DNA of 64,000 nt, taken from Dysidea avara (Eukaryota; Porifera; Demospongiae; Dictyoceratida; Dysideidae). Below are positions 40,691 to 52,162 of this stretch, one piece after another. A program made the translations under genes and the position numbers. Positions within the stretch are counted from its first letter, which is position 1. Every line of letters starts with the position of its first letter. The DNA is taken from the NCBI RefSeq assembly GCF_963678975.1, contig NC_089279.1, positions 30,091,160-30,155,159 of the forward strand. The letters are read 5' to 3'. The notes under the pieces were generated by a model. That model saw nothing but the letters and a program-made list of their open reading frames with translations. It had not been told where the DNA came from and made no database searches.

Positions 40691-41948
40691 TCAAACTAGC
40701 CATTCTCGAAAACATAATTATGTTTCAATCTCAACAAAACTTTTAGAACAGTTTAAAGACACATTGCCCTACATGCCAAGCGAGTATTGTGGAAAACAAC
40801 AATATGGGTTTTGCATTTGGCCTCTTGGTCAACTGAGGACGACTGAAACTTCATTTGGTGCTGAAATTACGAGTGTAGGATAATGATGTATGGTGAAATC
40901 GATGATGTGAATCTTGAGGCAATCGAGATAGTACTAAAGCGATAGCAGGGCAATCAATGTTCGGAATGCACAAAGGAACACAAGGCATGCACCTTTGGTT
41001 ACGTCTAACCGCATGCGAAAAAAACCCACCAAAAAAACTAACATACCCTTTGATGTTGGCAATCTCGATCACGAAACAATCGGCATGGATTTGCTTCACT
41101 GCTTGTGTAGTAGTTACTAGTGACATGATGAGTTCAACTCTAGAGTTTCAGCGCGATAGCGTAAGTGACAGGTGAGTTACAGGAAGGCAGAATTTGACAA
41201 CGTTTGTTCCTGTAAAATCCTCACGTGTAGTGGTCGCGTCATTTATTGTCTGCGGCGCGCGTTTCTGCTTTACTGGCCGTGCGACTCACTACTGTGAGTC
41301 TTGATATTTTCTACATGATGAACAACTTGCAGCAGGGTTCAAGTCTAAAGGTTGGTTACCATATAACCATAAATTTCCTGCTCACTGTTTGTGGCTATAT
41401 ACTGGGGTCTTGATGGGAACATATGAAACAAAGCTCGCCAGTATTGCAATGACTGTGCTGCAGCCACCGCAAGAGTTGGGAGAGGTTCAACCATTCCACC
41501 TGTTCTGGCATTGCATGAAGGACAATTTGCATATGGAAACAAACACTGCAGGTAATATAAATGCTGGAAATGATCAACACGAAGAAACCAAGAATGACAC
41601 CTACATGTATACAACATGTTGTCTTGTGTCACTAAAACATCTGCAATGTGTCGTGTAGTAACAAAATAATGAAGGTGTACTTTTGCTGTCATGTTCATTC
41701 CCAAGGTTTGCTATATTTAATGAAATACGGGAAAATACAGATGTATGTGTAGCGAACTGTTTATTCACCTGGACTATTATTGCAGGGATAGTTGCAGGCT
41801 TCTAGTTCACATTTTTTGAGCCAATCATGCTGATAGGACTGAAATCATACCAAGCTGGCAGGCCTGCACTACTGTTGATAATTCAATTACACTAATAGTA
41901 AACTGTAGTATTAAAATCACACGTTGCGTCGTATCACATGATCTAATA
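40691..41948. other. No recognised gene; CG-rich patch
   Basis: A patch with many CG dinucleotides at about 41215-41290 (GTCGCGTC, GCGGCGCGCG) might be a promoter, but no convincing exon follows on either strand. TTGGCCGTGTGACTCACTAC at 46347 resembles 41273-41294. Confidence 0.3.
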
Positions 41949-42193
41949 TGTGACTGGAGCTGCAAAAATAGGACACATGGGTACGTAAAATTTGCCTACT
42001 TTTTCAAACTTTCATGACACACAACCTGTTAAGGCATGTTGGTATTGCCATTTCAGCACTTCGTAAACATTTAATTGGCTTTAAAATGAAGGATACAGAA
42101 TGCAGATATTCTGTCATGGTGCTGAAATATGGTCTGATATGTGATGGGATGTAGTTTGTGCCCACATGCCCTATTTTTGCAGACCTGGTCACA
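41949..42193. mobile_element. TGTGACC-type MITE 2
   Basis: Relative of 21151-21402: same interior words (AAAATTTGCCTACTTTTTCA, GTAGTTTGTGCCCACATGCC) and inverted ends TGTGACTGG... / ...CCTGGTCACA, with TA on both sides. Confidence 0.75.
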
Positions 42194-43689
42194 TACGTAC
42201 ATGATGTGGAAATGAAGGACAGAAAATGGTACACAATTCTCTGAAGTAAACCATTTTTATGTATGTGCTATGTTGTAGGAATGACTATTCCACAAGTACC
42301 TCTAAAATAAAATATTTAAATTTCAGTAGGTACATTTTGGGCCAAAACAACATTAAATAACGTTAACAGTAACACATTTGTGGTTAGTTGAAGATATCAG
42401 CTAGTGATTAGTTTTGTCTGTTACTTAAATTAGTAAGTGTTTAATCATTTTCGAAAAATTCCATGGCATCACTGTAAATGTAATAATTTTACTTTTACTC
42501 ACATATCCTATACCACAGCAAAAATAGTGTCAATACTACCTATACGTAACCTGATAGCTAAATACATAGTCACCAATTATCAAGAATCCATATTTGTTAT
42601 TTCATATAGCAAAACTATAAGTTGCAGTACCTACTTTCCTGAGAGAGCAAGGAATTTGATGAAATATTGTCAGCAAAAGATGAAGAAATTGCTGCACTAT
42701 TCCAGCTGTCAAGAAACTCCATGCACTCCTGTCTCTGCAAGTACTGAACAAGCTAGTCAACCTGGGCCATGACCAATACACCACTGCAAGGGAAAGGCCC
42801 CACCAGTAGATTCTTACTCAGGAGATGACCCCCTACTGTGATTTGGAGATTGGTTGCCAGGACTGAAGTGGGCAGCTGACTGGTACACATGGACAGAAGA
42901 AGAGCACCTTCATTGGTACCTGCCCTACATGCACGAACATTTCTACATTTTTACTTGAATTTTGTTCTATATCATGCAAGCCTAATAGTAAAAAGATGTG
43001 AACATCCACGTTAACTAAACAGCAGAACCATGTAAGCTAAAGCATAATGTCAACACATGTCCAAACTATTTAGTGCTAGAAGTACGTGTCCTATCACATA
43101 GAAACTGTAGCATGGTCTATTATATTGTATTGCAAGCAGCAAAGGATTAGTTTAACACACAAGTGTACACTTCCTGACCCCAGGTTACTTATTTTCATAA
43201 TTTAGGTAAACAGTTAATTTCATACAGAATTGAAGTTACTATGAAGAGGTGGCACTTACTCTAATAGAACACACAGACAAACACACAAACAAAACAACAT
43301 GCACCCAATTGGCTTGCCCATGCCTGTCCTATACCTATCTAACATGCTACTATATACTTTTCCAACAGTCCATATGCTGTGAAGCAATACCAGGTGCTAT
43401 GAACTTACTATAAGCAAAAAAAGTTAAGCTAGAAAAAGTATGCACTAAAAAGGTAGACAAAACCAGAAGTTTTCTCTACATAATGGCGCTCAACATGCTG
43501 TAGCATACAAAGGAATGCATGTAGAAGCTTGCAATAAACTTTGCAATGTATCCAGATGGTGGGTGTTTCATTTTACATATGAATCATGTTGATATATGCA
43601 CAGATTGTCGAGTAAACGCTGTCAATAGCTCACATATGAAAAAGTGTGTCATGAAAAGGTGGCACTGAGAAGAAAAGAAGTTGTCATGT
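42194..43689. other. No recognisable gene
   Basis: No domain-bearing frame or clear repeat boundary. Confidence 0.35.
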
Positions 43690-43830
43690 GTCATGGGCAG
43701 AAATTGAACCCTGGACCTTTGGGTTAACAGTTCAATGCACTAATGCTTGTGCCTTTGGCTGGATTCAAACCCACAGCCTACACTGCCAATGACCACAATA
43801 ACTTCAGGGAGGTGCTATATCAGCTGACTG
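43690..43830 (-). repeat. tRNA-like SINE sequence (minus strand)
   Basis: On the reverse strand two box B-like words occur (GGGTTTGAATCC and CAGGGTTCAATTTC) about 55 bases apart, suggesting two tRNA-like units in tandem. No tail identified. Confidence 0.45.
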
Positions 43831-44544
43831 TTTATTGTGTAGTTAGTAATGGAATGCAGCTGACCAGAATGTAACCCAAGTATTTCTCTATACCAATTCC
43901 TTCAACGCTGTATAGAGAACGAGTGGAAGCACGTAGTGATTTGTAACAACAAACTTGGAGTTGCCAGATGACAAGCACTAAATTTTGTTATAAAGTTCCA
44001 CGTTGATACGTGCTTTGATTGTCAAGTTAGCGGCATCACGAAGCAGATGGACAGACAGATAGACAGACAGCTTTTCATATTATGGATTAGTATGATGTGC
44101 ACTAAAAAAGGACTCAAGAGTGAACAGCAAATGAAAGGTATGGCCTCCAAACACACAGAACAACTAGTACTCTTTCCCTACTGAAAATAGTTCCTGAAAA
44201 ACACTGCAGGATAAACTACTTCACCTTTCTAACCCAAGGACAAGTAGATAACATTCACAGACTACTGGATTCAAATAATAGCCATGGAATTTATCCAAGG
44301 GCGATGGAAATTATCCAAGGGTAGCATTTATGTTCTATCTGTAAGGGCACAGTGTGGCTATTATTCAAATGTGGCTACTATTAAAGGTGCCGCATTAACC
44401 AAGTAAATATGGTATGCATAATAATTAACATGAAAGCCACGATGTGAGTGACTTCTTGTCACTGGGGTTGGTATTGCTATGTAACAAAGCTGTTCAGCTT
44501 GACTACCAGACATTTTCATATATTTTGCATTCACAGTCAATAGA
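43831..44544. other. No recognisable gene
   Basis: Contains a short (GACA/GATA) run near 44045 and a tandem ATTTATCCAAGGG pair near 44290; nothing else supported. Confidence 0.35.
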
Positions 44545-44990
44545 TACCAAAATGTTGAATTTATTAAACAAAATCTTAACAACTATCCACCTGATACTAA
44601 AGGAACAGCCTATTTGACATTAGTTAGATCCATAATGAAATAAACTGCCCCAGTCTGGGATCCTTATTATAAGTTAGAAAAAGTACAAAGAAGAGCTGCA
44701 AGATGGATTTTATCTGAATACTCTAGAACTACCAGTGTTACATCACTATTATCCTCTCTTAATATACCCACATTACAACAGCATCATCGGTCATCAAGGT
44801 TACAAAATAATTAACAATACACTACCAATCTTCATCCCTTCACATTACCAAAGAACTCAATTTCACACACAACACCATTCGAATCACTTCATCCTGCCAC
44901 AAGCCACTGTCAACATTATAGTTTTTATCCTAGAACAGTTAAAGACTGCAATAATTTCCCAATAAAATGGATGAATTTACTTGCTAATTT
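44545..44990 (+). pseudogene. LINE reverse transcriptase 3' end fragment (CR1/L2-like)
   Basis: The plus-strand frame reads FIKQNLNNYPPDTKGTAYLT, LVRSIMK, a stop (TAA at 44641-44643), then TAPVWDPYYKLEKVQRRAAR, WILSEYSRTTSVTSLLSSLN, IPTLQQHHRSSRL. After a frameshift comes SFYPRTVKDCNNFPIK at the C-terminus. These are the thumb and tail blocks of CR1/L2-type reverse transcriptases. The palm domain with the catalytic aspartates is absent. Confidence 0.8.
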
Positions 44991-45240
44991 TTGAAGGGTT
45001 GTATTTTCAACGAGGCCCTTCTCTTCAAAAATAAATTCCCACAAGTGAAAGCAACAATCCAACTTTCAGTGATTTGCTTGTGCATTCCTTGATGTTTAGC
45101 TTGGTTAAACTGTAACAATACTATGCCAATAACCAGAAAACAGGAGATCCAGAATGGGAATTGATGCTGTCTGCTCTAAAATCTATGCCTAACTATGATC
45201 AGGCACAGTTGAGCCAGTAAATTTACTTCACTCCCCTAGT

Positions 45241-45909
45241 CTAGGGTTTCCACTCAAAATGGGAAGGTGCTTCATTTTGTTGTTTCTGGAGATTTTCACA
45301 TAGATTTACCTTTACAATAAAGCAAACAGGTGTTAATGGATTTTTTGCAGCATTCAATATTAGCATAATTTTAGCATATGTAAATATCCAAAAAGTGCGT
45401 GATCACATGACCAAAAATCCCTTATATAGGATTTTCACTGCAAAATAGGATGATGCCTTAACCTTTTAATTGTTTCTGATGATTTTGACACAGACTGACC
45501 ATACAATAACACAAACAAGTGCTAACTTATTATTAAACTGTCTATTGCCTTCAATATCAGTGCAGTTTTAACTGTAAATACCCAAAAAGTGGTTACATGG
45601 CCAACAACCCCATTACAGGATGTGCTATAGTACTGCAAGATGTAGAAGTCTTTAATACCAACTGTGAATAGATCATCCTAAAATGCAATCATTTTCGATT
45701 AAGCTGCATGTCTAGTATAACTATTATGGAATTTTTGGTCACGTGACCATGGACTTTTTATGTTTTGTGTGTTAAACGTATGCTGATACCCAATGCTACA
45801 AGTAATCCAATAATAAATTGGCACTTGTTTGCTTTATCTTAAAGGTCAGTCTGTGTGAGAATCTCCAGAAACAATAAAGGAAGCACCTGGAGTGAGTTGG
45901 AAACCCTAC
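45241..45909. mobile_element. 669-bp TIR element, copy 2
   Basis: Second copy of 15723-16391, with the same length, end sequences (TAGGGTTTCC...GGAAACCCTAC) and alternating inverted subunits (CAGACTGACC, AAGCAAACA, GGTCACGTGACCA). CTAGT flanks both sides (45236-45240 and 45910-45914), again a 5-bp duplication at a different target. Confidence 0.82.
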
Positions 45910-48127
45910 CTAGTCTCAATTCTCTGCAGTGCACAGGGGTGGAGATTATTCCATCAGTAAGTCAGTCTTGTGCAAACATCCATGTATCTTCATAGTTTGT
46001 GAGACGAATTCTGTTTATTTGAAATCCATCCGGACTTTGAAATATGCACTATATGGTAGATAATATCTGTGCTAGATGGACTATACAATCACGGGTACGT
46101 TGATGGTAGGTGTATAGAATGGAGTGAAATATGTCTATAAAATAGCTATGCTTATTTGTCTATTTTAGAGGAATCACAAGAAAATGACAACTAAAGATTT
46201 TTATTGTGTAATGCAAAAATCATTACTAATATTAATATTTTAACAAAATTGAGAGATGTTGCATAATCCTGGGCTAGTTTTACGAAACCATCCCTATACA
46301 CAATCCCATGTGTCTTTTATTGTAGGCGTGTGCTTTGTAGTTTCTTGGCCGTGTGACTCACTACCAAGATTAATGTATGTATGATAACCACGCATGGGTT
46401 ATTTTTGTATAGTTACCAATTCTGTATATTGCCTTAAAAGTGAGTAAGTAAATACAGTGTGCATTCCAGTGGCTTGCATCCGCAATGATGAATTTTAGCT
46501 TGCTAATTGAGTAGTTTACACACTCAGTACCACATAACCATTGTGGTACAGTGGGGGTATCCTGCATATAAATAAAATATGCACTGTACAAGGGACATGG
46601 AATGTGGGATGGAAAAGTAGCTAAGGAAAGAATCTGAAAATCCATACAGACAACACTAACTGTCCTTGGGGGGATGAATGGCAAAGGGTTGAGGTTCAAC
46701 TAAAAGCAGGAGTTCATATGCGCTGCAAGGCGCAAAGGAGCATAACACTCAGGATTTGGCTGTGTTCTATCTTTCGTTAATGAAACATGTTCTTATAAAG
46801 AGAGCAGGACTGTGCTTAGTTATGTTAACAGGTGCTAGCAGTTAATATGCAGCCATAGAGTGTCAGTAATACTGGTAGGGTAATTAATAGAATGATTTCA
46901 ACAATAGCTCTGTTTCTGGTCCTCTACAGCACTGAGGGTTTACAAAATATATGGTTACTTAGTTCACTGCTTTGACTCTTTTAGTTTACAAATAGCTTAG
47001 ACTCATCATGGCTTCCTTTGAAAATACTTGAAGGTGATGATGCAATAAACCACTGAGTAGCAGTGAATATAGGATGAATGCCCTACATGGACTTGAGGCT
47101 TATTATCTAGCCTCCCCCGCATCATTGTACTACACACTTTGGTTTGATTAATCAGCTAGTTAACTATTGAGAAATTACTGGTTTCTATCTCTTCCCCCTG
47201 ATAGCTCTGCCAGTGTGCTCTGCCAGTATGGTTTGTAAAGTCAACCAAACATCTTCATCAGATCCATCTGAGAAGACACTGGTAGGGCCAACAGGGACAA
47301 GAGGCAGAAAATAAAAAGTAGAGCCATGCATTTTAACTGGTTCTCAAACAGACCAAGACAGGGAAAATTTGTTCCATTTACCGTTTCTTGGTAACTCTTT
47401 CATATAGCAGGTAGCTGTTCAGAGCAAATTTGATGTCCTTTGCACAGATACTAGTCTTTAGGGTAGTTTGTATTAACTACCAATGGACACATAAAACCAT
47501 GTACATACTATATATGTGTCCTTGGAAAGTTAATGCACTGTAAGAGTGTATTGTCTCTTGGTACATAATTAATTTAGTGAATGAAAACTTAAAATACTGA
47601 GTGACCTTACATTAAATTTATCACAACAAAGGAATTATATTTTATTCCATTATTCTACATTAAGTACATTAATGTTTAACAACATCCCCCTGCATAGGTA
47701 GCTAAGCATTGAGTGGTGTTAGAGTCTAAACACTGGACTGAACTGGAATACTGGAATGGACTGCTGGACTGACAATTTTTTTTATAGTAAGCAAAATTAA
47801 AACGTATGTTTAGGGTGAAATTCTACTAGGTTAGTTAGATGGTAAAGCAATACAGTGCTTGCAAATGGCTACAAGGCCAGAAATCATTTTAAAATTTTGC
47901 CACAAAGTGTCTACCTAGCTCACAAAAGAGCTCAAGACAACTCGCACAGTAATGATGCCATAATTGATACAGTAAGTCATCAAATCACTGCATATTAACT
48001 TCATTATAGATCACAACACTATTCAACAAGGATAAATTAATAGTGTGGCTCCAGAAGCTTCTGAAAATCTGCATCACAGAATAGCCCATTTTCACACAAG
48101 GGCTAAGGAATGTGGTGGTTAACATCC
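45910..48127. other. No recognisable gene
   Basis: About 2.2 kb of AT-rich sequence without a supported frame, long inverted repeat or tandem array. Confidence 0.4.
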
Positions 48128-48792
48128 GGTGTCCTTTAAAATGTATTAGAGCCTATGGGGGCGAGGTAAGAAATCTTCACAGGAGCCTAAACCATACGTT
48201 TATTCTTATTATGAGAATGAAATTGTAATCTTCAGATTGCTAGCATCACGATGGTATATAGTTTGTGAAGATTCGCTGTGTTGTAAAGCGGAAAGAAGCG
48301 ACTTTAGCATGCAAGAAAACTCTAGTAACTTTGTTTTCAGCACCTAGAAAATCTACTTAGTGAGATAAACTTGTTACTATGTTTCTACAAGACTGGGAAC
48401 ATCGCTATCATGTGGCAAAATTTTAATTGCAGAAATAGGCAATCTTTCATTGCTGTGATTCTACCAATACTAGGTGATTATTTCACCCACTAAAATAGGT
48501 TTAGTGGCATGTTTTGTTGCCTAACGATCCTCAATACTTATAAGAGTAAAAATACCTCACTTTAGGAAAGATGCAGCCTTTAAAACTTAAGATATCACTA
48601 CCATTTGACACAAGATCGCTGATTTCTTGATCACAACACAGCATATCTTTCCAATTTTCACGTCATTGTTGTAGTGTAGTGGCTGCTATAAAAGTATGTT
48701 CTTATAATAAGAATAAACGGTATGGTTTGGGCTCCCGTGAAGTGTAAAGGTCCTTAGGTTTCAATACATTTTAAGGCCTCCTAAAGGACACC
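48128..48792. mobile_element. ~665-bp TIR element
   Basis: GGTGTCCTTT, AAAATGTATT and AAACCATACGTTTATTCTTA on the left (48128-48220) recur inverted at 48695-48792 with small indels. The interior has no coding frame. No target duplication is evident. Confidence 0.6.
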
Positions 48793-48939
48793 ACATGTAA
48801 TAAATTAATGTTCATTACCATACCATGAATACTTCAGCTTGCGGGGAAAGTTGCTAATCTAGCTAATATATAGCCTTTAAAATGTTTTATGGGGCTTCAC
48901 ATATCACCTTAGGGGTAGTCTGTTATGACTGAACTCGAC

Positions 48940-49036
48940 TATAGACCATGTGCGCGCTAAGGCGTGGCACCTTATTACATCATCAAAAATATTACGTGAA
49001 ATACGCATCCGCCATTTTTGGAGGGCAAAAGACTTA
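48940..49036 (+). repeat. Left terminal inverted repeat of the ISL2EU-like transposon
   Basis: Matches 53938-54033 in inverted orientation, with one extra A and a few substitutions (CACCTTATTACATCATC versus CACTTTATTACATCATC). The first codons of both genes lie just inside the repeats. Confidence 0.92.
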
Positions 49037-49970
49037 GAAGGTGACTCGAGAATGTCTTCAGAATATTTCCATTCATTGGAACATTTAGCTCAAAGAGTAT
49101 ATTTAGAGAACCTTAAGATCGATGGCGAAGTTCTCCCCGACCCGTTCTCCATTTCCCAGGATTTATGGAAGGATGACATGACGCAGTGGCCAGATTTGCT
49201 GTATGGAGATGTGTACTCGTATTTGATAGAAACGAAAGGACCATATACCAAGGAGAAATTGAGAGCTTATAAGTCTCTTGATGCATTTAATTATTTCGTT
49301 TGTGGACACGTCCGCACAGTCTACTGCCATTGCTTGGAAAATTATGTTGTCCTAAAGGCCTTTGTGAATCCTAGTCAGAAGACCCCAGATAAACCCCACT
49401 CAGCCTGGCTGGTTGTGCATAAGGAAAGTGCTGAAGTAAAGACTGGTCACTGCACATGTATGGCAGGGTAAGGTTTGCTTGTTGTGTTTACCATGAATCT
49501 AATAATTTTTGCAGTCAAGGTGAAGTGTGCAGCCATGTTGCTGCAATACTTTTTAAGATTGAAACTGCATGCCGATTAGGACTTAATAAGCCATCTTGTA
49601 CCTCTACAAGCTGTGGATGGAACAACTGGTATAAAGAAAATGTTGGTTTACAGCTTTAATATGTGTGCATTTTAAATTTTTGCAATTCCAGATTAATCCA
49701 GCTGAGGTCAGAAAAATTGATTTTGTTAAACCAAAACATGCGTCTAAAAGAAAAGGACAAGTCAACAGCCAGCCAGATGCTGTGGCTAAGCGTATGAAAA
49801 CAAATTCACCACAGATTCCCTCAGAAATTGTGTACAATGCCATGTACACTGCAGTACCTAATGCTTGCTTGTTTACAATTGTCCCTAAACCAGATCATAT
49901 ACTTGCTCAACCAGCTACTGTCTCTGTCACCCTGTCATCAACTGTAACAGCATCATCATCACCGCTAGTC

Positions 49971-50470
49971 ATTCAATCAACTGTTACTTCTCTGCCCGTC
50001 ACTCAGTCGACTGTCACATCACTGCCCGTCACTCAGTCGACTGTTACTTCACTGCCTGTCACTCAGTCGACTGTTACTTCGCTGCCCGTCACTCAGTCAA
50101 CTGTTACTTCACTGCCCGTCACTCAGTCGACTGTCACATCACTGCCCGTCACTCAGTCAACTGTTACTTCACTGCCCGTCACTCAGTCAACTGTTACATC
50201 GCTGCCCGTCACTCAGTCAACTGTTACATCGCTGCCCGTCACTCAGTCAACTGTTACTTCACTGCCCGTCACTCAGTCAACTGTTACATCACTGCCCGTC
50301 ACTCAATCAACTGTTACTTCACTGCCTGTCACTCAGTCAACTGTTACATCACTGCCCGTCACTCAGTCAACTGTTACATCACTGCCCGTCACTCAGTCAA
50401 CTGATACTTCACTGCCCGTCACTCAGTCAACTGATACTTTACCACCGGTCACTCAGCCGACTGTTACATC
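49971..50470 (+). repeat. 30-bp in-frame minisatellite (TVTSLPVTQS repeat)
   Basis: About sixteen copies of a 30-base unit (ACTGTTACTTCACTGCCCGT CACTCAGTCA) encode the decapeptide TVTSLPVTQS. Differences between units are mostly silent (TTC/TCA/TCG, CCC/CCT), so the array has kept its frame and sequence while drifting at third positions. It links the SWIM and YqaJ regions as a serine/threonine-rich spacer. Confidence 0.92.
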
Positions 50471-50882
50471 CCATGTATCTACTGATACTATGTCCAGCGT
50501 GTGCTTACTTCCCTAATCTCTTATAGATTTATAAGATACACAATACAAATTGCTGAATAAGGAGTTGTTGCTAAAGAAAAGCCAAGAAATATTTAGAAGT
50601 ATTTCTTTTACTGTCAACCAATGTAAAATCATTGAGCAGGTGACAAGGTCTCAAAGGCAGAGCACCAAGTGGTACAACCAAAGAAGAGGCCGTATCACTG
50701 CTTCTTCGTTTCATGACATTTTCATTTTTAAAGAAAAAAAAGATCCTGTTAATCTTCTGAAGAGACTGCTTCAACCTCAGGACATTTCTCATGTCCCTGC
50801 TATCAAATGGGGAATCGAGAAAGAAGATCTTGCAAGGTCAGCATATGTTGCAAAGGTGTCACCATTGCATCAGGGCTTTGAA

Positions 50883-51411
50883 GGGAGTTTGTAAAAGACA
50901 GAATAAGGAATAGCGGAATAACGGAATAACTCGCATCACAACGAACGGGCATTTATATGGCTTATGCAATGTTAGGGTGATTGTACTGTTACAGCTGTGA
51001 ACTCATCCTTCGTAGATATCCTTACAATGTTAGGGCGATTGCGTGTACTGTTACAGTTGTGAACTACACTGTTTCGTCGCTCATAGCCGTCCTAGCGAAG
51101 TGATTACTATATGCTCTTACTACTACTGTATGTAGCTAAGTATCATTGTGCTAGTACAGCTAGAATATACAGTAGTTAGCTATTAGTTTCGTTTTAAGTC
51201 TAGGACATCTATGAGTGACAAAGCAGTGTAGTTCACAGCTGTAACAGTACACGCAATCACCCTACATTGTAAGGATATCTACGAAGGATGAGTTCACAGC
51301 TGTAACAGTACAATCACCCTAACATTGCATAAGCCATATAAATGCCCGTTCGTTGTGATGCGAGTTATTCCGTTATTCCGCTATTCCTTATTCCGTCTTT
51401 TACAAACTCCC
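50883..51411. mobile_element. 529-bp Mutator-like MITE inserted in the YqaJ gene
   Basis: Arms of about 200 bases are near-perfect inverted repeats from GGGAGTTTGTAAAAGACAGA inward past CGCATCACAACGAACGGGCA to GTTACAGTTGTGAACTACAC. GGCTTTGAA flanks both sides (50874-50882 and 51412-51420): a 9-bp duplication with long TIRs, as in Mutator-like elements. Within each arm a shorter unit (GTGATTGTACTGTTACAGCT...) is itself duplicated. The reading frame of the host gene continues exactly across the insertion if one duplication copy is ignored. Confidence 0.9.
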
Positions 51412-52162
51412 GGCTTTGAATGCAGTTCTAGTGGATTGATTGTTAGCTGTCGTTATCCACACTTGGGTGCAAACCCTGATGTATTGGTTAGGTGTGATTG
51501 TTGTGGTGAGGGTATACTTGAAATTAAGTTCCCATTTTCAGGCAGAGAATGCCATCCAACTGAGCTTCAAATCAGAAAGAATTCTTTCTTGACTGAGTTT
51601 GGACTTCTGCGTAGTCACAAATATTTTGCACAAGTACAAGGGCAGCTTGCAATTTGTGGCAAACAATACTGTGACTTTACTGTGTGGACACCACATGGAA
51701 TTTTGGTGCAAAGAATAGAGGAAGATACTAACTTTACAGAAGGTTTGCTTAAAAAACTGACCAAGTTTTATGTTGAGCACATGCTACCAGAGATCATGAC
51801 ACACTCTATTGTGGATGTGGGTACTGATGAACCAAATAATTCCCAGTCTACTTTTGCAGCTAGTGGATCATCAGATGTAAAAGAAAAATATTGATATTGT
51901 CGTAAGGGAGAAAAGGGAAGGATGATTTGTTGTGACAATGATGACTGCAAGATTTCTTGGTTTCATTTCAGTTGTCTTAAAATAAAGCGAGCTCCAAAGG
52001 GTGACTGGTTTTGTCCGGACTGCAGAAATTAATTACTTTACCATGGATACAGTTTTTTGTATATACACACAATTTTGCTTACTGTAAGATTAGTTGTAGT
52101 ACAGTATATAATTTATTTGCATTTCATTATTCTATGATTCAAACAGCATAAACAAATTAATG

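Larger units (their letters stand above)
49052..52032 (+). pseudogene. SWIM zinc finger / YqaJ-type exonuclease / PHD finger protein, disrupted
   Basis: The start is taken at MSSEYFHSL just inside the left repeat. Exon 1 (49052-49467) and exon 2 (49515 to about 49641, weak GTTGGT donor) form a SWIM finger (HCTCMAGQGEVCSHVAAILF, the CxC...CxH pattern). Exon 3 (from 49692) has a basic stretch (KPKHASKRKGQ) and a ten-residue repeat (TVTSLPVTQS). After a further break near 50516-50536 comes the YqaJ domain: WYNQRRGRITASSFHDIF, PAIKWGIEKEDLARSAYV, then beyond a nested MITE LGANPDVLVRCDCC, GEGILEIKFPFSG, KYFAQVQGQLAICG. The D and E-x-K of the nuclease site are present. A TGA at 51892-51894 interrupts the frame before a PHD finger (CDNDDCKISWFHFSC, GDWFCPDC). 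Likely a DNA exonuclease or recombination partner of the transposase; this copy is inactive. Confidence 0.85.

Noticed and set aside
40851-41126. Minus-strand frame MSLVTTTQAVKQIH... as a first exon of the MARVEL-like gene
   Set aside because: The best donor (GTATGTT near 41048) leaves phase 2, incompatible with the phase-0 start of the exon at 34333, and the region looks like a dispersed repeat.
49971-50470. CRISPR-like array (30-base repeat)
   Set aside because: The units are directly adjacent with no spacers and maintain a protein reading frame; it is a coding minisatellite.
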